From NCBI RefSeq assembly GCF_027886425.1, contig NZ_CP115671.1, positions 1,054,001-1,118,000 on the forward strand: a DNA stretch of 64,000 nucleotides, given 5' to 3'. Of the stretch, positions 24,256 to 32,945 are shown one piece after another. The position numbers and the translations under genes were made by a program. This stretch comes from Brevundimonas vesicularis (GTDB taxonomy: Bacteria; Pseudomonadota; Alphaproteobacteria; Caulobacterales; Caulobacteraceae). Position 1 is the stretch's first letter, and every line of letters starts with the position of its first letter. The notes below the pieces were generated by a model that made no database searches, was not told the origin of the DNA, and was given only the letters and a program-made list of their open reading frames with translations.

Positions 24256-25968
24256 ATGACCCTGATGACCGCCGCCGCCTTCAAACCCTCAGCCGAGACC
24301 GCACCCCACTCAGGTGCGCGTCTGCTGGTCTCCACCCTGGAGCGGCTGGGGGTGGAGGTGGTGTTCGGCTATCCGGGCGGCGCCATCATGCCGGTTTATG
24401 ACGCCTTGGCTGGCTCCAAGCTGAAACACATCCTGGTCCGCCACGAGCAGGGGGCGGCCTTCTCGGCCGACGCCTATGCCAGGAAGAGCGGCAAGGTCGG
24501 CGTCTGCATGGCCACCTCCGGCCCTGGCGCCACCAATCTGGTCACCGGCATCGCCAATGCGATGATGGATTCGGTGCCGATCGTGTGCATCACCGGCAAT
24601 GTCGCCCAAGGCCTGATGGGCACTGACGCCTTTCAGGAGATCGACATCCTGGGCGTCACCCTGCCGATCGTGAAACATTCGATCCTGGTCCGCTCGGCCG
24701 CCGAGGTTCCCGCCGCGATCGAGGAAGCCTTTCATATTGCTAGGTCTGGCCGCCCCGGCCCGGTTCTGGTCGATCTGCCCAAGGACGTGCAGTTCGAGAC
24801 GACCGGCGATGACTACGGATTTTCAATCCCCAACGAGACGGCACGCGTCGATCACGACGCCATCGCCGCCGCAGAGGCTGCGATCCGCACGGCGAAGAAG
24901 CCGCTGGTCTATATCGGCGGCGGGGTGAAGATCGGCGGCGCGACCGAGGCCCTGCGCGCCTTCGTCGCCGCGACCGGCATCCCTCAAGTTTCGACGCTGA
25001 ATGCTCTGGGCACCATCCCGACCGATGCGCCGGGCATGCTGGGCATGCTGGGCATGCACGGCACGCGCGCCGCCAACCATGCGGTGCAGGACAGCGATCT
25101 GCTGATCGTCGTCGGCGCCCGGTTCGACGACCGCGCGACAGGCAAGTTGGCCGAGTTCGCGCCCAACGCCAGGATCGTCCATTTCGACATCGACGCCTCG
25201 GAAGTCGGCAAACTGCGCAGCGCCAATGTCGCCGTCGTCGGCGAGCTGCGCGAAGGCATTGAGGCGCTGACGGCGCGGATGCGGTCGGGCGCGGCGCTGG
25301 ACATTCAGGCCTGGGCCGACGACTGCGCCGGTGCGGCCAAAGCGGGCGTTCACCGCTATGATGCGCCGGGCGAGGGGGTCTATGCGCCCGCCCTGCTGAA
25401 GGAAATCTCGGAAGCGGCGGGCGATGACTTCGTCGCCGCCTGCGACGTGGGCCAGCATCAGATGTGGGCGGCCATGCACTGCCGCTTCGCCAAGCCGGAA
25501 GCCCACATCACCTCGGGCGGTCTGGGCGCGATGGGCTTTGGTTTGCCCGCCGGCATCGGGGCGAAGCTGGCCGATCCTTCGGCGACGGTCGTCACGATCG
25601 CCGGCGACGGCGGCTTCATGATGAATATCCAGGAGCTGGCGACGCTGAAGCGTTACGGCATCCCGCTGAAGATCGTGCTGATCGACAACTCCTCACTGGG
25701 CCTGGTGCGCCAGTGGCAGGAGCTGTTCTTCGCCGAGAACTATTCCGAGATCGACCTGTCCGACAATCCGGACTTCGTGAAGGTCGCCGAAGCCTTCGGC
25801 ATCGAGGCCTTCCGCATCGATCGCCGCGATCAGGTGTCCGACGGCATCCAGCGCCTGCTGGCCGCCGACGGCCCCTGCCTGGCCCATGTGGTCATCGACC
25901 CCCGAGACAATGTCTGGCCGCTGGTTCCGCCGGGCAAGAGCAATGCTGAAATGATGGAGGGCTCCTGA
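24256..25968 (+). CDS. ilvB: Acetolactate synthase, large (catalytic) subunit
   Basis: A protein of 570 residues (ATG 24256; ATG 24265 is also possible). Thiamine-diphosphate enzyme that condenses pyruvate to acetolactate or with 2-ketobutyrate. Seen: FGYPGGAIMPVYDAL near 35-49, HEQGAAFSADAYAR with the cofactor-activating Glu, ATSGPGATNLVTGIANAMMDSVPIV, GARFDDRATGK, and the diphosphate/metal motif GDGGFMMNIQELATLKRYGIPLKIV. The last part includes NSSLGLVRQWQELFF. It pairs with the tiny ACT subunit encoded one base later. Given that IlvM-type partner, the name ilvG would be equally suitable. Confidence 0.95.
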   Translation: MTLMTAAAFKPSAETAPHSGARLLVSTLERLGVEVVFGYPGGAIMPVYDALAGSKLKHILVRHEQGAAFSADAYARKSGKVGVCMATSGPGATNLVTGIANAMMDSVPIVCITGNVAQGLMGTDAFQEIDILGVTLPIVKHSILVRSAAEVPAAIEEAFHIARSGRPGPVLVDLPKDVQFETTGDDYGFSIPNETARVDHDAIAAAEAAIRTAKKPLVYIGGGVKIGGATEALRAFVAATGIPQVSTLNALGTIPTDAPGMLGMLGMHGTRAANHAVQDSDLLIVVGARFDDRATGKLAEFAPNARIVHFDIDASEVGKLRSANVAVVGELREGIEALTARMRSGAALDIQAWADDCAGAAKAGVHRYDAPGEGVYAPALLKEISEAAGDDFVAACDVGQHQMWAAMHCRFAKPEAHITSGGLGAMGFGLPAGIGAKLADPSATVVTIAGDGGFMMNIQELATLKRYGIPLKIVLIDNSSLGLVRQWQELFFAENYSEIDLSDNPDFVKVAEAFGIEAFRIDRRDQVSDGIQRLLAADGPCLAHVVIDPRDNVWPLVPPGKSNAEMMEGS

Positions 25969-25969
25969 G

Positions 25970-26221
25970 ATGAGCAACACGATCCACATCCAGATCGACC
26001 GTGCGGACGGTTCGCTTCAGCGTCTCATCGGCCTGGTGGAGCGCCGCGGCTTCTACATCGACGGCATGGCCCTGGCTGACGAGGGCGCATTCCGCCGCAT
26101 CGCCCTGACGGTGCGCGGCCGCGACGCCGGCCGTTGCATGGACAATCTGGGTCGCCAGATCGACCGGCTGTTCGGCGTGCGCCGCATCAGCAACGACATT
26201 ACTCAATCCGAGGCCGCGTAA
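25970..26221 (+). CDS. ilvM: Acetolactate synthase small subunit, short IlvM-type
   Basis: A protein of 83 residues made of a single ACT domain (IHIQIDRADGSLQRLIGLVERRGFYIDGMAL, then RIALTVRGRDAGRCMDNLGRQIDRLFGV). This is the size of E. coli IlvM, about half that of the IlvH/IlvN subunits usual in alphaproteobacteria, which carry a second C-terminal domain. Such subunits activate the catalytic subunit; some short forms confer little valine inhibition. Its TAA overlaps the leuA ATG by one base (TAATG), so translation is coupled. Confidence 0.88.
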   Translation: MSNTIHIQIDRADGSLQRLIGLVERRGFYIDGMALADEGAFRRIALTVRGRDAGRCMDNLGRQIDRLFGVRRISNDITQSEAA

Positions 26222-27471
26222 TGATTGCTCCCGAAAGCGTACGAGTATCGGGCGTATCCCGCACAGAGGAGATCGCCGCCGATCCCAACCGCGTCATCGT
26301 CTTCGACACGACGATGCGGGACGGGGAACAGGCTCCGGGCTTCTCGATGAGCGCCCAGGCCAAGGTGAAGATGGCCCAGGTTCTGCGGGACCTGGGCGTC
26401 GATGTCATCGAGGCCGGCTTCGCCGCCGCCTCGCCGGGCGACGAGGACTGCATCCGCCGCGTGGCGGGCGAGGTCGAGGGACCGATCTTCTGCTCCTTGT
26501 CGCGCGCCAACGAAAAGGACATCGACGCCACCTTCCGCGCCCTGGCGCCGGCGCCGAAGTCGCATCGTCGGTGCCACACCTTCATCGGCACCAGCCCGAT
26601 CCACCGTTCCGCCAAGCTGAAGATGTCCACCAATGAGGTGCTGTCGACGGCCGTGCGGTCGGTGGAATACGCCCGGAGCCTGTTCGACGATGTCGAATTC
26701 TCGGCCGAGGACGCCTTCCGAACCGAGCCGGAGTTTCTGGCTGATGTGCTGGAGGCCGCCGCCGACGCTGGCGCCCGCACCCTGAACGTGCCCGACACCG
26801 TCGGCTATGCGACGCCGGAAGAGGTGCGCGAAACCTATCGCGCCCTGGCCGCGCGCATTAAGAAGCGTTACCCGCACGTGATCTTCTCGGCCCACTGCCA
26901 CGACGACCTGGGCATGGCGGTCGCCAACTCCCTGGCCGCTGTCGAGGGCGGTGCGCGTCAGATCGAGGGCGCCATCAACGGCATCGGCGAGCGGGCCGGC
27001 AACTGCTCGATCGAAGAGGTCATCATGGCGCTGAAGGTCCGCGAGGACCGCTATGGCGTTACGACCGGCGCCGACAGCCGCCACTTGGTCCGCGCCTCCA
27101 AGATCCTGTGCGAGATCACCGAGACGGTCATCGCCCGCAACAAGTCGGTGGTCGGCATCAACGCCTTCGCCCACGAGGCGGGCATCCATCAGCACGGGAT
27201 GCTGGCCGACAGCCGCACCTATGAGATCATGCGGCCCCAGGATGTGGGCTTCGAGGGCAGCTGGTTCGTGCTGGGCAAGCATTCGGGCCGTCACGCCATC
27301 GCCAAGCGCGCCGAGACCATCGGCCGTCCCATCGAGGGCGAGCGTCTGGCGGCGGTGGTCGCCGGCTTCAAGTCGCGCGCGGATCAGATCGGCGAGATCA
27401 ACGACGCCGAACTGATCGCCATCATCGACCGGGTCAATGGCGTGTCCGAGATCGTGGCCCAATATGCCTGA
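26221..27471 (+). CDS. leuA: 2-isopropylmalate synthase, short form lacking the regulatory domain
   Basis: A protein of 416 residues. TIM-barrel catalytic domain: VIVFDTTMRDGEQAPGFSMS near 24-43 (metal Asp and catalytic Arg), DVIEAGFAAASPGDEDCI, and FSAHCHDDLGMAVANSLAAVEGGARQIEGAINGIGERAGNCSIEEV with the metal-binding HCH. The subdomains end with FAHEAGIHQHGML and KHSGRHAIAKR. The protein then stops about where the C-terminal LeuA dimer/allosteric domain (about 120 residues in 510-560-residue enzymes) would begin, so leucine feedback binding is probably absent. Context makes isopropylmalate synthesis the best call; citramalate or homocitrate synthase is less likely. Confidence 0.88.
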   Translation: MIAPESVRVSGVSRTEEIAADPNRVIVFDTTMRDGEQAPGFSMSAQAKVKMAQVLRDLGVDVIEAGFAAASPGDEDCIRRVAGEVEGPIFCSLSRANEKDIDATFRALAPAPKSHRRCHTFIGTSPIHRSAKLKMSTNEVLSTAVRSVEYARSLFDDVEFSAEDAFRTEPEFLADVLEAAADAGARTLNVPDTVGYATPEEVRETYRALAARIKKRYPHVIFSAHCHDDLGMAVANSLAAVEGGARQIEGAINGIGERAGNCSIEEVIMALKVREDRYGVTTGADSRHLVRASKILCEITETVIARNKSVVGINAFAHEAGIHQHGMLADSRTYEIMRPQDVGFEGSWFVLGKHSGRHAIAKRAETIGRPIEGERLAAVVAGFKSRADQIGEINDAELIAIIDRVNGVSEIVAQYA

Positions 27472-28876
27472 TTCCAAGACCCTGTTCGACAAGGTGTGGG
27501 ACGCCCACGTCGTGCGGTCGGAAAAGGCCGATACGCCGGGCGTGCTGTATATCGACCTGCATCTGGTCCACGAAGTCACCAGCCCACAGGCCTTCAGCGA
27601 GATCGAGGCGCGCGGTCTGAAGGTCCGTCGCCCCGACCGCACCTATGCGACCCTGGACCATTCGACGCCGACGCTGCCGGCGGGGCTGAACGGGCTGAAG
27701 CCCTATGTCACGGCCCAAGCCGAGGCTCAGGTCCATACGCTGGAGCGGAACTGCGCCGCCCACGGCGTGCCACTGGCGGGGTGGGATTCGGACGATCGCG
27801 GCGTGGTCCATGTCATGGGGCCGGAACTGGGCCTGACCCAGCCGGGCATGACGGTGGTCTGCGGCGACAGTCATACGGCGACCCACGGCGCCTTCGGGGC
27901 CCTGGCCTTCGGCATCGGCACGTCCGAGGTCGGCCATGTGCTGGCGACCCAGTGCCTGTTGCAGCGCAAGGCCAAGGCCATGCGGGTGAAGGTGGACGGA
28001 AAGTTGCAGCCCGGCGTCTCGGGCAAGGACGTCGCCCTGGCGGTCATCGCCGCCATCGGTTTCGGTGGCGGCACCGGCTACGTCATCGAATACGCGGGCG
28101 AGGCGGTGCGGTCGCTGGACATGGAAGGGCGCATGACCCTGTGCAACATGTCCATCGAGGCCGGCGCGCGGGCGGGCATGATCGCCCCGGACCAGACCAC
28201 CATCGACTGGCTGCGCGGCCGCAAACATGTGCCCGCTGACTATGAGGCCGCAACGGCCGCATGGCTGAAACTGGTGACGGATGCAGGCGCGGTCTTTGAT
28301 AAGGAAGTGACCATCGACGGCGCCGCCATCCGACCCATGGCGACCTGGGGCACGACGCCGGATGCGGGCGCGCCGATAGGCTCGCCTGTGCCGCAACCGC
28401 AGTCGGACTCAGACCGCAAGGCCATCGCCTATATGGGCTTCACGGCCGGGGAGGCGACGACCAGCCAGCCGGTGGATGTGGTCTTCATCGGCTCCTGCAC
28501 CAACGGACGCCTGCCCGATCTGCGCGCCGCCGCCGAGGTGCTGCGCGGCCGAAAGGTAAAGCCGGGTCTGCGCATGCTGGTGGTGCCGGGGTCCGAGGCC
28601 GTGCGTCGTGACGCCGAGGCTGAAGGCCTGGATCAGGTCTTCATCGCAGCCGGGGCCGAATGGCGCATTCCCGGCTGTTCGATGTGCATCGCCATGAACG
28701 GCGATTTCGTCGCGCCGGGCCAACTGGCCGTATCCACATCGAACCGCAATTTCGAAGGCCGCCAAGGCAAGGACGCCCGCACCATCCTGGCCAGTCCAGC
28801 GACGGCGGCGGCGACGGCGGTCGCTGGTGTGCTGACCGATCCGCGCGTCTTTCTGAAGGAGGTCGAGCATGTCTGA
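27464..28876 (+). CDS. leuC: 3-isopropylmalate dehydratase, large subunit
   Basis: A protein of 470 residues starting at ATG 27464, eight bases inside the leuA end; the family start MPDSKTLFDKVWDAHVV fixes this choice. Aconitase-type domain with a 4Fe-4S cluster: VCGDSHTATHGAFGALAFGIGTSEVGHVLATQ near 135-166, FIGSCTNGRLPDLRAAAEVLRGRKV with the first cluster Cys, and WRIPGCSMCIAMNGD with the other two. With LeuD it isomerises 2- to 3-isopropylmalate. The end overlaps leuD by eight bases. Confidence 0.96.
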   Translation: MPDSKTLFDKVWDAHVVRSEKADTPGVLYIDLHLVHEVTSPQAFSEIEARGLKVRRPDRTYATLDHSTPTLPAGLNGLKPYVTAQAEAQVHTLERNCAAHGVPLAGWDSDDRGVVHVMGPELGLTQPGMTVVCGDSHTATHGAFGALAFGIGTSEVGHVLATQCLLQRKAKAMRVKVDGKLQPGVSGKDVALAVIAAIGFGGGTGYVIEYAGEAVRSLDMEGRMTLCNMSIEAGARAGMIAPDQTTIDWLRGRKHVPADYEAATAAWLKLVTDAGAVFDKEVTIDGAAIRPMATWGTTPDAGAPIGSPVPQPQSDSDRKAIAYMGFTAGEATTSQPVDVVFIGSCTNGRLPDLRAAAEVLRGRKVKPGLRMLVVPGSEAVRRDAEAEGLDQVFIAAGAEWRIPGCSMCIAMNGDFVAPGQLAVSTSNRNFEGRQGKDARTILASPATAAATAVAGVLTDPRVFLKEVEHV

Positions 28877-29456
28877 ACCCTTCCAGGTGCTGACCTCCAA
28901 GACCGTGACCCTGAGCCAGGCCAATATCGACACCGACCAGATCATTCCGGCGCGGTTCCTGACCACGACCACGCGCGAAGGGCTGGGCAAGGCCGCCTTC
29001 TATGACTGGCGTTACGAGGACGACGGCTCGGAAAAACCCGAGGCCACTTTGAACCGGATCGATCCGGCCGAGCACCGCATCCTGCTGGCGGGCCGGAACT
29101 TCGCTTGCGGTTCGTCGCGCGAACATGCGCCCTGGGCCCTGCTGGACTATGGGTTCCGGGCGGTGATCTCGACCGAGATCGCTGACATTTTTACATCGAA
29201 TGCGCTGAAAAACGGCCTTCTGCCCATCGTCGTCAGCCAGGCGGTTTGGGACGATCTGGCGTCGCAGCCGGACCAGCCGGTTACGATCGACCTCCAGGCC
29301 AATCAGATCCAGCGCGGCAATGCCGAACCCGTGCCGTTCGGGGTCGAATCCTTCGCCCGCCAATGCCTGCTGGACGGGGTGGACACCCTGGGCTGGCTGC
29401 AAGCAAACATGCCTGAAATCGAAGCCTACGAGCGATCGAAAGAGACCGTAAGATGA
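28869..29456 (+). CDS. leuD: 3-isopropylmalate dehydratase, small subunit
   Basis: A protein of 195 residues, the swivel-domain subunit. Seen: IDTDQIIPARFLTTTTREGLGKAAFYDWRY near 19-48, the substrate loop ILLAGRNFACGSSREHAPWALLDYGFRAVIS near 73-103, and IFTSNALKNGLLPIVV. It caps the active site of LeuC. The gene overlaps leuC by eight bases and leuB by four (ATGA), as expected for a coupled operon. Confidence 0.96.
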   Translation: MSEPFQVLTSKTVTLSQANIDTDQIIPARFLTTTTREGLGKAAFYDWRYEDDGSEKPEATLNRIDPAEHRILLAGRNFACGSSREHAPWALLDYGFRAVISTEIADIFTSNALKNGLLPIVVSQAVWDDLASQPDQPVTIDLQANQIQRGNAEPVPFGVESFARQCLLDGVDTLGWLQANMPEIEAYERSKETVR

Positions 29457-30559
29457 GCACCGCCGCCACCAAGACCTACAACATCGTCCTGCTGCCCGGC
29501 GACGGCGTCGGACCGGAGGTCACACGGGCCGCGCGCGACGTCCTGCGGGTCATCGGCGATTTCTATGGTCACCATTTCGAGTTCGCCGAGCATCTGATCG
29601 GCGGCGCGGCCATCGACGAGACGGGCGAGCCTTTGCCAGAGGCCACGCGCGCCGCCTGCGTCGCGTCCGACGCCGTGCTGCTGGGCGCCGTCGGCGGACC
29701 GAAATGGGATGGCGGCAAGGCGCGTCCGGAACAGGGGCTGTTGGCCATCCGCAAGGCGATGGGCCTGTTCGCCAATCTGCGGCCGTTGCAGGTGTCGCCG
29801 GTGCTGGCGCACCGCTCCCCGCTGAAGAAGGAGATCGTCGAGGGCGTCGATCTGATCGTCTTCCGCGAACTGACCGGCGGCGTCTATTTCGGCGAGAAGA
29901 CCCGCACCGCCGACCGCGCCACCGACCTGTGCGAGTACACCGTGCCGGAGATCGAGCGGGTGACCCGCGCCGCCTTCCAGACCGCCCAACAGCGTCGCGG
30001 CAAGGTGACCTCGGTCGACAAGGCCAATGTCATGGAGACCAGTCGCTTGTGGCGCGAGGTCGTGACCCGCATCCATGCCGAGGAGTTCCCAGACATCACC
30101 CTGGAGCACGCCCTGGTAGACTCCATGGCCATGCACCTGATCCGCAAGCCGCGCGAATACGACGTCATCCTGACCGAAAACATGTTCGGCGACATCCTGT
30201 CGGACGAGATCTCTGTGCTGGGCGGCTCCATCGGCCTGTTGCCGTCGGCGTCGCTGGGCGCGGGCGGGCCGGGTCTGTTCGAGCCGATCCACGGCTCGGC
30301 GCCGGACATCGCCGGTCAGGATTTAGCCAATCCGGTCGGGACCATCCTGTCGGCGGCCCTGCTGCTGCGTCACAGCCTGAAACTGGAGGACGAGGCCGAT
30401 TCCATCGAGGCCGCCGTCGCCGCCGTTCTGGCGGCCGGCGCCGTGACAGCCGATCTGGGCGGCGCGCTGGGCACGCGCGCGGCGACCGAAGCCGTCATCG
30501 ACGCCATCCGCGCCATCCATTGGGCGGCGGCGCACCGGGTGCAGATGCACTGGGCCTGA
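29453..30559 (+). CDS. leuB: 3-isopropylmalate dehydrogenase
   Basis: A protein of 368 residues. It oxidatively decarboxylates 3-isopropylmalate with NAD to the leucine 2-keto acid precursor. Seen: IVLLPGDGVGPEVTRAARDVL at the start, LLAIRKAMGLFANLRPLQV near 99-117 (substrate arginines), FRELTGGVYFGE, SVDKANVMETSRLWREVV (catalytic Lys), VDSMAMHLIRKPREYDVILTENMFGDILSDE with the metal aspartates, and GSAPDIAGQDLANPVGTILSAALLLRHSL. Last gene of the ilv-leu operon, followed by a strong terminator. Confidence 0.96.
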   Translation: MSTAATKTYNIVLLPGDGVGPEVTRAARDVLRVIGDFYGHHFEFAEHLIGGAAIDETGEPLPEATRAACVASDAVLLGAVGGPKWDGGKARPEQGLLAIRKAMGLFANLRPLQVSPVLAHRSPLKKEIVEGVDLIVFRELTGGVYFGEKTRTADRATDLCEYTVPEIERVTRAAFQTAQQRRGKVTSVDKANVMETSRLWREVVTRIHAEEFPDITLEHALVDSMAMHLIRKPREYDVILTENMFGDILSDEISVLGGSIGLLPSASLGAGGPGLFEPIHGSAPDIAGQDLANPVGTILSAALLLRHSLKLEDEADSIEAAVAAVLAAGAVTADLGGALGTRAATEAVIDAIRAIHWAAAHRVQMHWA

Positions 30560-30625
30560 CAGCCTAAACTGAGTCTGAAAATCCTGCTGCTGAGCTTGGC
30601 TTTGTTGGCATGCACGATCTGACAT

Positions 30626-30666
30626 AGGGCCGTATGATCGAAAGATCGTGCGGCCCTGATTTTTTT
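30626..30666 (+). terminator. Rho-independent terminator after leuB
   Basis: AGGGCCG-TATGATC, loop GAAA, GATCGTG-CGGCCCT: 14 pairs including two G-U, then GATTTTTTT. It closes the ilv-leu operon 66 bases past leuB. Confidence 0.92.
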
Positions 30667-30776
30667 GGTTGTGACCGTTGCAAGAAAGTTGCGCCGTTCA
30701 CGGTCTAGCCACTTGCGCCTATCGCAAATGCGGTAAAATCTTCGCAACTGCGAGATTGCATAGGGGGTACTAGCTC

Positions 30777-32120
30777 ATGTCGCGGACCACGAAACGACTT
30801 ACGGGAGCGGCTGCGCTCCTTCTTCCCACACTCTGTCTGATGGCCGCTGGCCCAGCCAATGCGCAGGACGCCGCGCCCGCCTTGCTCGGCCACCAAGCCG
30901 CGCTTGAGCTGGACAGCGCCGGCGCCTCATGGCTCGGCACCTCGACCGCCCTGGTTCTGCTGATGACCCTCCCCGGTCTGGCGCTGTTCTATGGCGGCAT
31001 GGTGCGCAAGAAGAACGTCATCGCCACCATCACCCAGTCCGTCGGCGTCTTCGCCGTGGTGTCGCTGGTGTGGTTCATCGCGGGCTACAGCTTGGCCTTC
31101 GGCAAGAACGAAAGCGCCGGCCTTCAGCCCTTCATCGGCAGTCTGGACATGCTCTTCCTGAACGGCGTGTCGTTGAAGACCGCCAACGCCCTGCTGCCGG
31201 GCATTCCCGAGTTCCTGTTCATCTCCTTCCAGATGACCTTCGCCATCATCACCCCGGCGCTGATCACCGGCGCATTCGCCGAACGGTTCAAATATTCGGC
31301 GCTGTTGCTGTTCACCGCCCTGTGGTCGCTGCTGGTCTATGCGCCGATCTGCCACTGGGTCTGGGGCGGCGGTTTTCTGGGTTCGGCGGGCGTGCTGGAC
31401 TTCGCGGGCGGCGCCGTCGTTCACGTCAACTCGGGCGTCGCGGGCCTGGTGTGCGCCATCTTCCTGGGTCGCCGTAAGGGTTATGGCACAGAGGTCATCA
31501 CCGCTCACAACCCCGTCCTGACTATGATTGGCGCCTCGCTGCTGCTGGTCGGATGGATTGGCTTCAACGCCGGCTCGGCGGGCGCCGCAAACGACCTGAT
31601 GGGCGTGGCTTTGCTGAACACCATCCTGGCCGCAGCCGCCGCCGCCCTGACCTGGAAAATCGTCGAATACATCGAGAAGAAGAAGGTCTCGCTGATCGGC
31701 ATGCTGTCGGGCGTCGTCGCCGGTCTGGTCGCCATCACCCCGGCGGCCGGCTTCGTCGACCCCAAGGGCGCGGTCATCATCGGCCTGATCGCTGGCCCGG
31801 CTTGCTACGCCTCTTCGGTGTGGATCAAGAAGCTGCTGCGCTACGACGACAGCCTAGACGCCTTCGGCATCCACGGCGCGGGCGGCCTGATCGGCGCCCT
31901 TCTGACCGGCGTGTTCGCCACGACCGCGATCAACAGCCTGTCGGAAGGCGCCAACGTCGGCGCCCAGGCCCTGGGCCTGTTGTGGACCATCGTCTACAGC
32001 GCCGTCGGCACCCTGATCATCCTCTTCATCTGCAAGTTCACCACGGGACTGCGCGTGAGCGAGGCGGAGGAAGCCGCCGGTCTGGACACCTCTCTGCACG
32101 GCGAAGCATTGGAACACTGA
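30777..32120 (+). CDS. amtB: Ammonium transporter, Amt family
   Basis: A protein of 447 residues with a cleavable signal peptide (cut likely after PANAQ near residue 31), as in E. coli AmtB, followed by about eleven helices. Seen: GTSTALVLLMTLPGLALFYGGMVRKKNVIATI near 50-81, SFQMTFAIITPALITGAFAERFKYSALLLF, WVWGGGFLGSAGVLDFAGGAVVHVNSGVAGLVCAIFLG with the first pore His, and FGIHGAGGLIGALLTGVFAT with the second. It conducts ammonia into the cytoplasm. The PII gene (glnK), which often precedes amtB, is absent; a TorF-type porin follows instead. Confidence 0.95.
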   Translation: MSRTTKRLTGAAALLLPTLCLMAAGPANAQDAAPALLGHQAALELDSAGASWLGTSTALVLLMTLPGLALFYGGMVRKKNVIATITQSVGVFAVVSLVWFIAGYSLAFGKNESAGLQPFIGSLDMLFLNGVSLKTANALLPGIPEFLFISFQMTFAIITPALITGAFAERFKYSALLLFTALWSLLVYAPICHWVWGGGFLGSAGVLDFAGGAVVHVNSGVAGLVCAIFLGRRKGYGTEVITAHNPVLTMIGASLLLVGWIGFNAGSAGAANDLMGVALLNTILAAAAAALTWKIVEYIEKKKVSLIGMLSGVVAGLVAITPAAGFVDPKGAVIIGLIAGPACYASSVWIKKLLRYDDSLDAFGIHGAGGLIGALLTGVFATTAINSLSEGANVGAQALGLLWTIVYSAVGTLIILFICKFTTGLRVSEAEEAAGLDTSLHGEALEH

Positions 32121-32190
32121 AATCCGTGTATAGGGCGCGGCTCCCGATCCGCGCCCTTTCTCGGCCAACAAAAATAAAAGGGGATAGACT

Positions 32191-32886
32191 ATGAAGAAGA
32201 CCATCATCCGCGCGGCCGCCGCCGCGACTCTCGCCGCAGGTCTGATCGGCCTCGCGGCGCCGGCCTCGGCCCAGAGCGACGTCGACGTCGCCTGGAACGT
32301 CGGCGTCGTCAGCGACTACGTGTTCCGCGGCTTCACCCAAACCAGCGAAGACCCCGCCATTCAAGGCGGCGTCGACCTGACGTCGGGCAGCTTCTATGCG
32401 GGAGCCTGGGCCTCCAACGTCGACTTCGGCGACGACACCGACGCGGAAGTCGACCTGTACGGCGGCTATCGCACCGAGGCGGGCGGCTTCGCGCTGGATT
32501 TCGGCGCGATCGGCTATCTGTATGTCGGGGAGCCGGACGGCGCGGACTATAACTACGCCGAGTTCAAGGCTGCGGCCTCGCGCGCGGTCGGTCCCGCCAC
32601 CTTTGGCGCGGCCGTCTATTACTCGCCCGACTTCTTCGGCGCGGACAAGGAAGCGACCTACGCCGAGGTCAACGCCGCCTTCTCGCCGGCGCCCAAGTGG
32701 ACGGTGTCGGGCGCGCTCGGCAAGCAATGGCTCGACGTCAGCGACGACTACACCACCTGGAACGTCGGCGTCGGCTATGCCTTGACCGACAAGGTGGGCG
32801 TCGATGTCCGCTATCACGATACCGATGTGGACGGCGTGCCCGGCGCCGAAGAGCGCATCGTCGGGGCGGTGAAGCTCACCTTCTGA
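32191..32886 (+). CDS. TorF-family putative outer-membrane porin
   Basis: A protein of 231 residues. Signal peptide MKKTIIRAAAAATLAAGLIG to about residue 28 (ASAQ), then an all-beta protein with the TorF-family hallmarks: VAWNVGVVSDYVFRGFTQTSEDPAIQGGVDLTSGSFYAGAWASNVDF at the start, alternating short strands, and the terminal aromatic residue (VGAVKLTF) recognised by the BAM machinery. It is 70 bases after amtB with AAAAGGGGA upstream and is probably co-transcribed, so it may help ammonium or other small cations cross the outer membrane. That role is inferred from position. Confidence 0.85.
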   Translation: MKKTIIRAAAAATLAAGLIGLAAPASAQSDVDVAWNVGVVSDYVFRGFTQTSEDPAIQGGVDLTSGSFYAGAWASNVDFGDDTDAEVDLYGGYRTEAGGFALDFGAIGYLYVGEPDGADYNYAEFKAAASRAVGPATFGAAVYYSPDFFGADKEATYAEVNAAFSPAPKWTVSGALGKQWLDVSDDYTTWNVGVGYALTDKVGVDVRYHDTDVDGVPGAEERIVGAVKLTF

Positions 32887-32908
32887 GCCGCGTCAGCCCG
32901 AATTGAGT

Positions 32909-32941
32909 ACGGCCCCGGAGAGCGATCTCCGGGGCCGTTTT
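32909..32941. terminator. Terminator between TorF-family porin and glucoamylase genes
   Basis: ACGGCCCCGGAGA, loop GCGA, TCTCCGGGGCCGT, a perfect 13-bp stem followed by TTT. It lies between convergent gene ends and can serve the plus strand well. Confidence 0.88.
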
Positions 32942-32945
32942 CGTA

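Noticed and set aside
30732..30745. GG-N10-GC pattern upstream of amtB as a sigma-54 promoter
   Set aside because: Only the GG and GC dinucleotides fit; the rest of the -24/-12 consensus is poor, and no clear NtrC site is seen.
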